A stretch of DNA of 64,000 bases, taken from contig CAJNDT010000135.1 in NCBI GenBank assembly GCA_905221615.1, positions 179,001-243,000 on the forward strand, in the 5' to 3' direction. Made by a program: the position numbers and the translations under genes. The notes beneath the pieces are model-generated. The model was not told the DNA's origin. It did no database searches and saw only the letters and a program-made list of their open reading frames with translations. How positions within the stretch are numbered: position 1 is the stretch's first letter; each line of letters starts with the position of its first letter. Shown here piece after piece: positions 53,553 to 63,575 of this stretch. Origin of the DNA: Symbiodinium sp. CCMP2592. Taxonomy: Eukaryota > Sar > Dinophyceae > Suessiales > Symbiodiniaceae.

Positions 53553-55421
53553 TCAATTGTTGAGGAAAGCACTCAAAACAGTGGATGTTGTTATCTTCCC
53601 TGCGTTTCTTCGATTTACGAAGTCCAGAGCGAGCTCCCACTGAGTGGCCTTGATGCAGGCCGTTGCTGCTGAAGCTATCATCACGTCGTCTGGGTTCACT
53701 CGGATACCGCCTGCCTCTTCAAGCAGGGCCAGCGCATGCTGCCAGTGCCCTCCCCCGGCACAGGCACCTATTGTTGCTGTGTACGCCATCGCATCCACTT
53801 GCCGGATGCCCTTCATCTGCACCAGCAAGTCTAAAGCCTGCAGCCACTGCTCCCCGCTCTCGCAAGCACCGATGGCTGTGCTGTACGTCACGAGGTCCGG
53901 AGTCAGCTGGGCTCGCAGCGAAGTGCTGTATAGAGCAAGGACTTTCTGCCATTCCGCGCACGCGGCGAGTTTAGCGTTGCACGCGGAGGTGGCCACACCC
54001 TCGATTCTTACGGGAACCGCCAGAGCCTCCTGCCATCGTCCCGCAGCCGCGCAAGAAACGATGACGTAGTTGGTGGACAAATCATCGCCCTGCAGTCCAC
54101 GATGCTCCAGTGAGCTCAAGAGCCGCAAAGCAGGTACCCAAGTCCATGCACTTGAGGCCGCCATCCCAGGCTCTTGGGAGGAAGCTGCCTGGAGCTTGCA
54201 GGAGCCGATCGCCGCTGTGCAGACTCGAGTGTTGGTCTCCAGGGCCATTCGATCCATTCGCTGGAGGAAGGCGGCAGCGTGCTTCCACTTCCCTCCTTTC
54301 TCGCATACCCCAACGACGGCGGCAGGCGTGATCTCATCTGGCTGCAAATTCGTACGTGCAAGTAAAGCCCAAAACTCCAGAGCTGGTTGCCATGAGCAGC
54401 TGCTGCACGAGCTGATGACCGAATTAAGAACCGCGGTGTTCAAGAGCCCCTGATCACCGAGAGCATGCACAAGGGCCAAGGAGCGGACCCACTGCTCTCC
54501 GCAGCCAATGGCACGGAGGCAGATGCTGTATGTATAGGAATCACCCTTCAACGAACTCCGCGACAGCGACTCGAGCAAGGCGGCAGCTATCTGCCACTCT
54601 GCACTCTCCACGCTCGCATTCATGACGCAATTGTAGGCGAAAAGGTCTGCATGCAAACGGCACAACGGCATGTGACCCAGAAGGGCCAAAGCCTGCTGCC
54701 ACTGAGCTCCTTGAGCACAAGACTGGATGGCAGCTGTGTGTGCAATAACGTCTGGCTGCAGACCTGAAGGTGCAAGCTCCATCAGCACAGCCAGAGCTTG
54801 CATCCACTTACTTCCTGCACCGCAAGCGGCGATGGCAGCCGTGTACGTGCGCACATCAGCTTCGATCTGCGTCCGTCGCATATCTGCAAGCAGGTCGAGC
54901 GTTGCTTGCCACAGACCCTTCTTGCCGCAGGCACCAATGGCAGAGCTGTACGTGAATTTGTCGCTGCTTTGCCTAACTGCTTCCAGCTTCTGGAGGAGCG
55001 CCACTGCCTGTTGCCACTGGCTGCTCTTTTCCAGGGCGGAGGCTGCAGCATTGTAGGCGATCAGGTCGACCTGCACTGAGCTAGCTAGCGCTTGACTCAG
55101 CAATTCCAGTGTAAGCTGCCACTGTCTTCCCAGTCCACAGGTTCGCATGGCGGCCGTGTACACCGTCACGTCCTTCTGCACGGCCTGAGCATCAAGGCTC
55201 GTCAGCAAAGCCAACGACAGGGCCCACTTGGCGCTGCGACCGCACGCTTGAATAACAGCACCATACGCTTTGGATCTTGTTCGCGCGGCAAGATTATCCA
55301 AGCGAGACAGGAGCAGCAAACCGCGCTGCCACTCTTTGGCCCCATTCGGCCTCAGGGACTCCGAGTTAAAGGAGGAGTCGGCCGCCGACACCTTCGTGTA
55401 CTCCGTAGGCACCGAGACCAT
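53553..55421 (-). CDS. Pentatricopeptide repeat (PPR) protein
   Basis: A single uninterrupted frame of 622 residues. From about residue 45 it consists of about fifteen 35-residue helical-hairpin units of the type QWQQALALLxxM...xxDVxTYxAAIxACxxGxx. Examples are KFTYSSAIGACGKKGLWQAT, VRTYTAAIAACGAGSKWMQA and AMAYTATIGACAGGGHWQHA. The Trp before the Ala-Leu helix is typical of dinoflagellate PPR proteins. Some middle units are degenerate. PPR proteins bind RNA and act in organelle RNA processing; no DYW or SMR domain is present. The frame stays open about 19 codons above this ATG. A short basic frame just upstream (MAILLPKILPGKAEQVLDPC, about 55650-55590) looks like a transit peptide and may be a first exon. 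Confidence 0.9.
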   Translation of the reverse strand: MVSVPTEYTKVSAADSSFNSESLRPNGAKEWQRGLLLLSRLDNLAARTRSKAYGAVIQACGRSAKWALSLALLTSLDAQAVQKDVTVYTAAMRTCGLGRQWQLTLELLSQALASSVQVDLIAYNAAASALEKSSQWQQAVALLQKLEAVRQSSDKFTYSSAIGACGKKGLWQATLDLLADMRRTQIEADVRTYTAAIAACGAGSKWMQALAVLMELAPSGLQPDVIAHTAAIQSCAQGAQWQQALALLGHMPLCRLHADLFAYNCVMNASVESAEWQIAAALLESLSRSSLKGDSYTYSICLRAIGCGEQWVRSLALVHALGDQGLLNTAVLNSVISSCSSCSWQPALEFWALLARTNLQPDEITPAAVVGVCEKGGKWKHAAAFLQRMDRMALETNTRVCTAAIGSCKLQAASSQEPGMAASSAWTWVPALRLLSSLEHRGLQGDDLSTNYVIVSCAAAGRWQEALAVPVRIEGVATSACNAKLAACAEWQKVLALYSTSLRAQLTPDLVTYSTAIGACESGEQWLQALDLLVQMKGIRQVDAMAYTATIGACAGGGHWQHALALLEEAGGIRVNPDDVMIASAATACIKATQWELALDFVNRRNAGKITTSTVLSAFLNN

Positions 55422-55429
55422 GGGGGCTC

Positions 55430-56105
55430 CCGCATGAGCGGAAAACTGTGAGCCGATTTTGGCTCTGCGGCGGATGCAACTTGAAGATTCCTACGCCTCG
55501 TTCTCTCCTGTTCGGACACGACCGCCGAATTCAAACCCGAAAGGGTGAGCCGTGGCAAAGTCCTCCTTGTCGCCCTTGTCGTCTTCCTGCAAGGGTCGAG
55601 CACTTGTTCTGCTTTTCCTGGTAAGATTTTTGGCAGCAAGATGGCCATAAGTCTAAGCTTGCAGTGATCTGAACCCTCCTCTCTTCTCGAAACACCTAAC
55701 AGACACACATTGCGCAGGCTCGGCACCTCCGCGTGCGTCTTGTACCTCAGCAATCGTTCACGGGGCTGGCCCTTGCCTTCCTTGGCACCTTCGGGGCCAA
55801 AAGCTGGTTCAGCGAAAAGCTGACCCGAAGTTCTGAACAGCGTTTTGCGGGAACATGTGACGGCAGAGAACCCCGGAAAGGGACGCCTGAAACATCACAA
55901 GCCCGACTCTGAGCTTCCAGCTCGCTGCTCTTGATGGCCAGCTCGAAGCCGTACCTGCCGGCTACTGCTCGCCAGACGGTGGAGGGCTTGGGGACTTCAG
56001 GGTCTCCGGAGCTTCGGGACTCCAGCGTCGTTTCAGAAATTTCCGGGAAAAGTTTCGAAGTTTCAGGGCGCCGGAAGGGCGAACTTCGAAAGCTCGGCGC
56101 TTCCC
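55430..56105 (-). other. Possible 5' leader or first exon of the PPR gene
   Basis: The minus strand holds basic, Ser/Arg-rich frames (TRRTLPRLTLSGLNSAVVSE near 55550-55490) that could encode an organelle transit peptide. The frame differs from that of the PPR body, so an intron would be needed; splice sites were not resolved. Confidence 0.3.
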
Positions 56106-56107
56106 AT

Positions 56108-56250
56108 GAACCCCAAACCCTAAACCCTGAACCCCAAACCCTGAACCCTAAACCCCGCAACCCTTAACCCCAAACCCCAAAGCCTAAACTCTAAATCCTA
56201 GACGCTTATTCCTTAACCCCAAACCTTAAACCCCAAGCCCCCCCTTAGCA
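56108..56250. repeat. Telomere-like CCCTAAA tract
   Basis: CCCCAAACCCTAAACCCTGAA units, degenerate, on the upstream side of the PPR gene. Confidence 0.85.
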
Positions 56251-56369
56251 ACCCCCGGGGGCACCCTGTGAGGAGGTCGGCTCCCGTGTCCTCGCCCAGC
56301 GGGCCGTCCGCGTGCCTGTGCCAAGACACTTTGGATTTGGGGGTTACCACTTAAAAAAGGATTATCGTG

Positions 56370-56880
56370 TTCTCTTTAACGGGTTCTTAGGGTTTTGTAG
56401 AATTTTTGTGGTTCCCCTTGAAGTGTGCTTAGGGCATGTGTGGTTTTCTAGGCAACATTCTAGGGCTCCCCTTCCAAGACCTGAGGCTTTTGGGGGTTCC
56501 ATTTTCAGGTTCTGGCGTTAGAGGATTTTAGGGTTCTCTGTCAAGGGACTCCTAGGACTTTATATAGAGGAATTTGGGGTTCCAGTCAAAAGGTTCTTTA
56601 CGGGCCTTAACGAAATTCTAGGGTTCCCTTTCAAGCTCCTCGGGCTTTAGAGGATTATGGGGTTTCCTTTTTCAGGGTATCTTAGGGCTTTAGAGGATTG
56701 TAGCTTCCCTTTGAAGGGGCGACCCCGTGCAAGGGCTCTAAAAGGGCATTACAGGACAATAGGGTTCCCTTTAAAGGGGTTCTTAGGATAATAGGCAAAT
56801 TCTAGGGTTCCCTTTAAAGGGGTTCTTAGGATTATACAGGCAAATTCTAGGTTTCCCTTTGAAGGGGTCTCGTAAGGGCC
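56370..56880. repeat. Degenerate satellite with TTCCCTTTAAAGGGGTTCTT core
   Basis: Words such as AGGGTTCCCTTTAAAGGGG and TTAGGATTATACAGGCAAATT recur at 40-70 bp spacing, becoming more regular towards 56,750-56,870. The core contains the palindrome CCCTTTAAAGGG. Confidence 0.75.
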
Positions 56881-58480
56881 TTTTGGTGTCGGGACAGCTC
56901 AGTTGCTCCTCGATTGATGCTGGGCTCATCCTTCATCCACGGAAGCGATAGAGCCAACCCGTTCGCGTCCGGGGAAGAAATCACAAGACAACCCTGGTTT
57001 AGGGAAGTCCCTCTTCGACTTTCCAGATGCTGCTCGATCGGCCTAAAGATGACCTGCCATGTCGAAGTGGCTGGCAGTTGCGCGACCTGCGCTCGGCAGG
57101 CACATGTGTGGTAAAGCTCCTCAGCCTCAGCCGGACTGTCTCCTACCAAGGCGAGGGTTTCGATTCAAAGCATTGCACGACCTCACTCGGCCTCATTAGC
57201 TCGGCTCGCGCAGATCGACCTCTTTTTCGGAAGGCGGCTCTCCCCATAGCTCAGCCAGCTCACCCCGGATGGCGGCAAGCAAAGAAACGCAACCTCGGCA
57301 CCAAAAGAACTTCAAGCGTCGGGGTTTGCAGACTTAGTCTTAAAGACTTCGGCCTATGTCGAAGCCTGCAGCCTTTCGCCAGATCGCGATACTCCGTCCA
57401 CTCGTACTTGCACCGCTGGCCCCCTTTTGGCCTGCGTGTCGCTGAGGCCGCGGGCCCAGCATCGCAGGCACCAAGAGGGCCAAGGCCTGACCGAAGAGAA
57501 GGTCGAACCGATTCTCAAGCTTGGATCAGCAGAAGCTCTGGGGGCCGTCAACTCGAGAAAATCAGGAAATACTTCGACGGGCACTGCAAGGTTCCTCTCC
57601 GGGCTTCCTGCTGGCAGGCCCGGCAGATTGAAGCCGTACACGGAAGCCTCACAGCCGGCTGACCTCTGACGGCCCAAGATTGAAGGAGTTGTCACCAGCA
57701 GTTGCATGGTGGGGTATTAGGCCTAGGATTGGGCTCCAAGATGCGGGACTTAGAACGGGGTTGACCGATGACTACTTGGGGTGGTGCGCAGTGCCGGGAT
57801 GACGAATTTAAACCTGCAGATTCTCCAGTGCCAGTGGGTGCAGCAGTGCCTAGCACAGGAGTCCTAGGAATCTTGGCAGGACTTGTCCAGTGAGGCAGGC
57901 GGCCCAAGCACGTAGCCCAGGAGCGCAGCCATGAAATACCCGGGCCTGGCATTTTTCGAGTCTCAGCTTCATTTGCAGATGCTCAGGGCCACGCCGCCTG
58001 CTTCCGGACTCACTTTGAAGATCTCGGCGCAGTGCCTTGGCTTATGCTGTTGTGATCGTTTACGTGTCGGGTTCAGGGAATACCATGCCAATGCCTCTGA
58101 GCCCGTCGCCCAACCTGCAAGCACCGCCGGAAACACGACGTCGCCAAGGCCCAAAACATCCTCCAAACTTCTTAGAGGATCAACCCGAAGGCAGAAGGCC
58201 GTGCAGCTGAGGGCCAGTCGCTGGGGCGGCTGCCTAAGACCACCTCAGCTTCTTGTAGTAGATTTTCATCTAGTTGGGTTCTTGCAGAATATCCAAGCAA
58301 AATGAAAGACTGTTCCGCGAGACAGTATAGTATGTGTCTGAGGGTTTACGAAAACACGTGTTCTAGTGCGTCCTCTAGTTTGTTAAAGTAGATTTTCGAA
58401 TGCGCATGCTTTACTATGACACTGTTTCATAAGTAAAACTGTATTGTCCATCATCGTTTGTGGTACTGCTGCTCATGTAT
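56881..58480. other. No supported gene
   Basis: Long open frames on both strands (for example a plus-strand one of about 210 codons at 57027-57662) have shadow-like Arg/Ser-rich composition. I see no motif in any of them. Confidence 0.35.
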
Positions 58481-58490
58481 CGTACATTCG

Positions 58491-58596
58491 GAGTGCTTGT
58501 TAAAGGATTAACTGAAGTTCCCATTATGAGAACCACAGTCTTTACTATAGATCCCTATTATGGTAACTTGAACTAACTTCCTCAACAAGAACCCAG
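58491..58596. mobile_element. Decayed copy of the introner-like element
   Basis: About 106 bp related to the element at 61631-61739. The right end CCTCAACAAGAACCCAG matches CCTTAACAAGAACCCAG at 16 of 17 positions. The interior CCCTATTATGGTAACTTGAA matches TCCTATTGTGGTAACTTACA. The left end (GTGCTTGTTAAAGG) is degenerate. It is not inside a recognised gene. Confidence 0.7.
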
Positions 58597-58754
58597 TATT
58601 TCCTACATGTCTTAGTATATAACAACTATAATCAGGAACCCCCAAAATAGTATGGCCTATCTTTCATGCTCCCATAATTGGCCAAAAGCTCCAGTGGTTG
58701 CATTCCCACATCGAGGGCCCGGCCTCGAGAAGGCCCGGCCTCTCCAGAACAGCC

Positions 58755-58875
58755 CAGAAATTAGGGTTCCGGCTTCGGGACTTTAGGGGCTTAGGACTTT
58801 AGGGCTTAGGGGTTTAGGGCTTAGGGGTTTTAGGGTTTAGGGGTTTAGGGTCTGGGGGTTTAGGGTTTAGGCTTC
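58755..58875. repeat. Telomere-like TTTAGGG tract
   Basis: TTAGGGCTTAGGGGTTTAGGG units on the plus strand, opposite in orientation to the tracts at 47.8, 49.7 and 56.1 kb. Confidence 0.85.
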
Positions 58876-59655
58876 AAAGCTCCCCTGCTCTACGTTTCCT
58901 CCGCGCTCGGAGCGTGAAAGTCTTTCTCAGAAAACCTCCTCCACCATCTCGTCCTTCTCTTCCGACTGAGTGGTGGCCGACCCCCGCCTTGGGCGGAAGG
59001 AGGCGGAACCGAGCCCGAAGCTCAAGCCGTAACTGTTCGTGAAGCAGTTCGCAAACTCGTCTCTCTCATCATCCCGGTCCTGAGAATGACGACTTCGGCC
59101 CGAAAATCCCACTACTCTTTACGGGGTCGTCTTGGGGTGTGTCCCGTCGCGTGGCTCTCTGGGCATCCACCCGAGGGGAAGACTGAACGCAACCGGGAAC
59201 CCCAAACCTGTACCAAGTACGTTCTATTTCCTGGGAACGTAGGGCATGGACCATAGGCAGGAATAGGTGTTCCAAAGCTCATGTCTGAACATAGCTTGAG
59301 TGCTATACTGACACATCGGACATGAAGACTATTCCAAAGCTCAAGCGAAAATGATCGCTTAATGTGGACTTTCACGAAGTCGCATCTCTCCATTTCACCC
59401 TCGCCTTCAACTCCAAACTTGCAGCAGGCACGGGGCGAGCTTAATGTCGTAATCAGTGCACGATTCGCCTTAAACCGGTGCCCATTTCCTCATTTCCTCA
59501 CTGTATATTTGCCTCAGGTTCGTGCATACTTCCTCTGCCTCTGCCGGGGCAGAGTCGGAACCTAAGAACAGGCAATGTTGACACCTGAAACATATTGACC
59601 TCTTGCATGCTACCGCCTGTGCACACGGCTTCCACGCCACGATCTTGCGCGAACA
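58876..59655. other. No supported gene
   Basis: No convincing coding frame between the telomere-like tract and the 3' end of the TIR gene. Confidence 0.4.
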
Positions 59656-59658
59656 TGG

Positions 59659-62600
59659 TCAAATGACGCGATGGGGTTCCCAACGGCTATATTCCCAAAA
59701 GCCCTCTATTGATGTGAATCCCTGCCCGGGGTCCTTCTCAAAAAGGATGGAGGCGCAGCGCGCAGCCAGGGGCTGAGAGTCCCCGTCTTGCAGCCGCTGC
59801 GCAATCTGCGCGACGCGTAGGTCCAGCTCCATCGCCGAGGACGAGTGAGGGGTGAACAAGAGTGCCACCTCCTGGAAAACTGCCTTTATGATCCGGAAGT
59901 AGGAAGCCGTGTCGCCATTTTCGATGCCAGTGCTCGCGATCTCCCGAAAGGAGGACAAAGATGGAAACTGGAAGTCGTCGGTAACCAGAATTGGCAGAAC
60001 CGCGCAGAAGGTCAAATAACTTGCCTGCGTCAGCCACTCGGCGATCTGCTTGGAAGCAAGGCCGCCATCACTGCAAATGAGGACGGCACAGACCGAATCA
60101 ACTGGAATTGGCTCAGCCTTTGTTAGTACTGCAAGCTTGAGACTTGAGGAGCCTATTAGAAGCGGGGCGAGCAGGTCGTACAAGACCAGAGCCGTGGCGA
60201 CCGCTTCCATGTCATCGGGGTCCGCGAGGATCACTCCATCCACATCCTGGTCCTTGGAGCCCTGACAAATGCTGGTGCCTGCGGTTTGGGTAAGGCTTGC
60301 TACGACCTCATCGATGCCCTCGGCACTGACCACATTCAGTTCCAATGTTTCCAGTGTCCAGAGCCACTTCAAAGTATCGTTAACTTCTGGAAGTCCGATT
60401 CCCAAGCTGGACAAGTCTCTGATGTCACCCACGGCATTAGCGTAGTGCCTTCTGAAGGACTCGTCGGGCATGGAGAAACCCGGAAGTGTGATGAGCAGGC
60501 TTGGTACACTTTGCTGTCTTGCTGTCACCATTTCACCAACACACCACCTCAGGTGTCGCTGAGGTACCAAAACTAATGTCCGATTCTCTCTTCTACAGTG
60601 CTCCCATGTTCAACAACTCTTACATGCTTTGCAAGAACAAGGTGCTTGGCTGATTTGGCGCCCTCGTGTTTCGACAATTCCGGAATCCCAGAACATGCTG
60701 AAATTTGTTGGGCCCGTCATTATGGTTGGGCCACGGACGGTTTTTGTCAGAAAGGATTCGGACTAGAACATGCAATTATGCTTGGGTCATGGGTGCTCTC
60801 CTTGCAGAAAAAGGCGCGAAAGTCCAAAACCAAGGCACAAACAGAAAAGCAAAAAAAAAAAGTGAAAAAGGGAGTTCCAGCATAAAACGTGAACAAGAAC
60901 GTACACAAGTCGAGGTTCGGACACGAAACGAGCCAAAAAAACAAAAGCAAGCAAAATCAGCATAGTCACTCCAAAAACACCTGCTGCAAAAGCCGAAGGC
61001 AGCAAAGACTTATCGCGCAGACCCAAAAGCAAAGGAGGCAAGGGGTAGGGGCGGCAGCTCAGTGGCAAGAACAACCGAGCCACTTCCGTGACAGAACTGC
61101 AGGGCTTCCGAGAATGACGACTTTCTCCACATCGTGAGCCACATGGTTGAAGAGCTTCGAGAGGTCCTTGAGGTCGTCTGAATCAATGAAGGTCTTGAAC
61201 TTCGATGCACGATGCTGAAGCTCAATTTTGAGCAGGCGGGCCAAGCTGCCTGCTGCCTGCTTGTGATGGCAGAGAAAGAATGAATAGCGCTTGTGTGTCT
61301 TTGCAATGAGGTGTCTCACGAGGCCGTACAAACTCACGAGCACGAGCAACATGGCGACGAGCACGGCGATGACCACGCATGCCAGCATGGAGCTGTAGCT
61401 GTCTGCAGAAGGGACGAACAGGGCACCGATGTCCAGGATGGTGAGCGCACCGCCATGCATCAGGAGGTCCAGGTGGGTGCTCAAACGAACACGCCAGGGC
61501 TTTACATAAGCAGAGCAACACAAGCTGAGGTAAAGGATAAAGTTCATGGAAAGCATCCTAGCCGTCTCGGAGGGCAGTAAAGGGCAAAGTACGATCATCA
61601 AGTTGCGGAACAAGAAGACAACCGCAAAGCCTGGGTTCTTGTTAAGGGCTATCTAAGTTATCACAATAAAGAAACCATATGATTTCGTATAGATTCCTAT
61701 TGTGGTAACTTACATCAGATTTCCTTAACAAGAACCCAGAAGCCCTGAGCTCCAGGTCGAAAACGCATGGCCAAGAAGGACCAGGCCCGCACAAAGTTGG
61801 CATCCGCAGCCCTTACCTTCCGAGGGAACTCGATGACAATCACCCAGGCACACACCGACAAGAAGGCTAAGGGCGCCAAAAGGGCAAATGCCCCGTACAA
61901 GCACATCTGCAGATGAATTCCTTGCCCATCACAGAAAACATCGGGGTAGTCATCGATGGTGTACAGGCCATTCGGATGCTCCTTGCATCGAAAAGGTCGG
62001 AGCAGCAGCGAACAAGCGGCAATGAAGAAGAGCACTGCCAGAAATCCCAGGGAACGTCCAAACAGGCGAAGGGGTACCTCCTTGCCGCCTGACCTTCGCA
62101 CTTTGCTGTACACGACATGGGTCACGGCCAACACTGCAACCAGGCAACACGGGATGGCGAACGACTGTATGACGAAAAGTGACAGTGTGGGAACCTCCGC
62201 AAAGCATCTGATGGAGCTGAAGGAACTGAGCAGCACATCGAAGGCAACAACGTCCAGCATCTTCAGCAATGTCAGGAAGGGCTCGCCCCACTTCACCCCG
62301 AACTGCCTGATAATGAGCAACAGCTGTGCAAAGGTTACGACTTGACCCATGCCTATTCCGGCAAGGACCAGCGGACGCGATTGACTTCTGTTGCCGGCCC
62401 AGATCATCACTAAATGCCATGTGACCGCAAACACAAGCAGCATCACTCCAATACCCGCCGCCACGATGTAGTCATTGCTGAAGCAGGCCACACACTCACC
62501 ACGGATATCATCCTCGCGCCAACCCGGCAAGCAGCTGGCGCAAGCAATGCTTTGGTTGTCGCGGCCTCGGGCAATTTCGGGCTTCGGCTTCAGAAGTGCC

Positions 62601-63130
62601 ATGCCAGTCCGGAGCCTTCACAAAGGCCCTGGGCCCCTCAGGGGCCACCCCGAAACACCTCAAAAAAGCCTCGGAAGCCCCAGCCCTGCCGCTCTGCCTC
62701 TGGCACAGGAGCCCGGGGAGCCACCGGGGCAGCGCTCCGGGAGCTTATGGCACTCCTGGGATCGGGAAAAGGGAACGCAGATGCACACACCTTCCCTTGG
62801 CTGAATATGGCTGAATATATAGCAGTATAGCAGTCGATAGCCCCACGATGTCTTCAGAGCATTGCTGGTCGATGCAATGCTGACGGTATTGCAATACCCG
62901 GATGCAGCTATAGAACGAACAGCACAAAGACACTTCCAAAGCTCAAACTCCACTCCTGGGCACCTCCTCCAACTATATGTACAGCCCAACCTAGACCAAG
63001 ACCTCAACGTCCCTGAAACTCTTCGCCAGGGCTCGAAGACGGCACCCGGGCTCTCGTTCGACGCATAGAAGCCTGGGCGCAGCTGGAGCTCCCCCGAGCC
63101 AGGGCAGACAGAGCCCATCGGACAGTCCTC
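59659..63130 (-). CDS. Multi-pass receptor-like protein with Cys-rich ectodomain and TIR domain
   Basis: Exons resolved in frame: one ending at 62698, then 62565-61744, 61630-61084 and 60547-59659. The first two introns (62697-62566 and 61743-61631) are GC-AG; the third (61083-60548) is GT-AG. An upstream exon (about 63130-63034) reads EDCPMGSVCPGSGELQLRPG, and the exon ending at 62698 reads ERCPGGSPGSCARG, then IACASCLPGW and GECVAC follow: a GCC2/GCC3-type Cys-rich ectodomain. About eight membrane segments follow (for example IGVMLLVFAVTWHLVMIW and LACVVIAVLVAMLLVLVSLY). The cytoplasmic part has a TIR fold signature: RYSFFLCHHK, FIDSDDL, VVILGSPAVLSRKWCVGEM, with the Glu after WC that is catalytic in TIR NADases. 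A second, weaker repeat (VCAVLICSDGGLASKQIAEW) follows. The 5' end is not resolved. Confidence 0.75.
61627..61743 (-). mobile_element. Introner-like element forming a GC-AG intron
   Basis: A 109-bp element (61631-61739) with perfect 17-bp terminal inverted repeats, CTGGGTTCTTGTTAAGG and its complement. On the minus strand it is flanked by GCTT on both sides (61740-61743 and 61627-61630), a 4-bp target duplication. The intron runs from the GC of the first GCTT to the AG that ends the element (61743-61631, 113 nt), so splicing restores one GCTT and the frame: GGC TTT GCG. Nested inner repeats AGTTATCACAATA/TATTGTGGTAACT add to the hairpin. Confidence 0.9.
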
Positions 63131-63199
63131 CAACGAGCTTGGGTTTGGAAATGAAACAGGAATTATGGGCTTGGGGGTTTGGGGTTCAAAATGGTTCAA

Positions 63200-63575
63200 A
63201 AAGAAGGCTTTGCGGTTTGTGGAATTTGTGGGTACAGCAACAGCACTACTTAAGAAAACATTGGATTAAGAAAATGAGACTCTGGATTTTGCGATTGATA
63301 GGGTTCTATATAAAATACCAAGCACGGTTAAAATAAGAAAACCAGGGTACCCTCGTCCGCGAGTCTCATGTTCTTATTTCGTTCTGTCATACTAGTGCGC
63401 GTAAACTAGGCCTGTGCTGTATGAGGGATACCATACATCAGGGGCCTTTGCCTAACATCCTAGCCCTAGTACTTGGGGTGTCCTAGGCACTTCGTGCCTT
63501 GACCCTGCTGAAGTTTCCCCTCCAATGCTTCCAAGCACGGCTTTCAGGGATCGTAGGCATCCTCCTGGTCTTTAG
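63200..63575. other. No supported gene; single-copy relatives of the adjacent satellite
   Basis: Words such as TTAAGAAAATGAGACTCTGG (about 63260) and AATAAGAAAACCAGG, CGAGTCTCATGTTCTTATTTCG (in pieces, 63335-63385) share sequence with the satellite unit at 63576-64000, which suggests the satellite arose from this palindromic sequence. Confidence 0.5.

Noticed and set aside
57027..57662. Plus-strand frame of 211 codons
   Set aside because: Arg/Ser/Pro-rich composition typical of a GC-rich shadow frame, no motif, and opposite to the strand of all supported genes.
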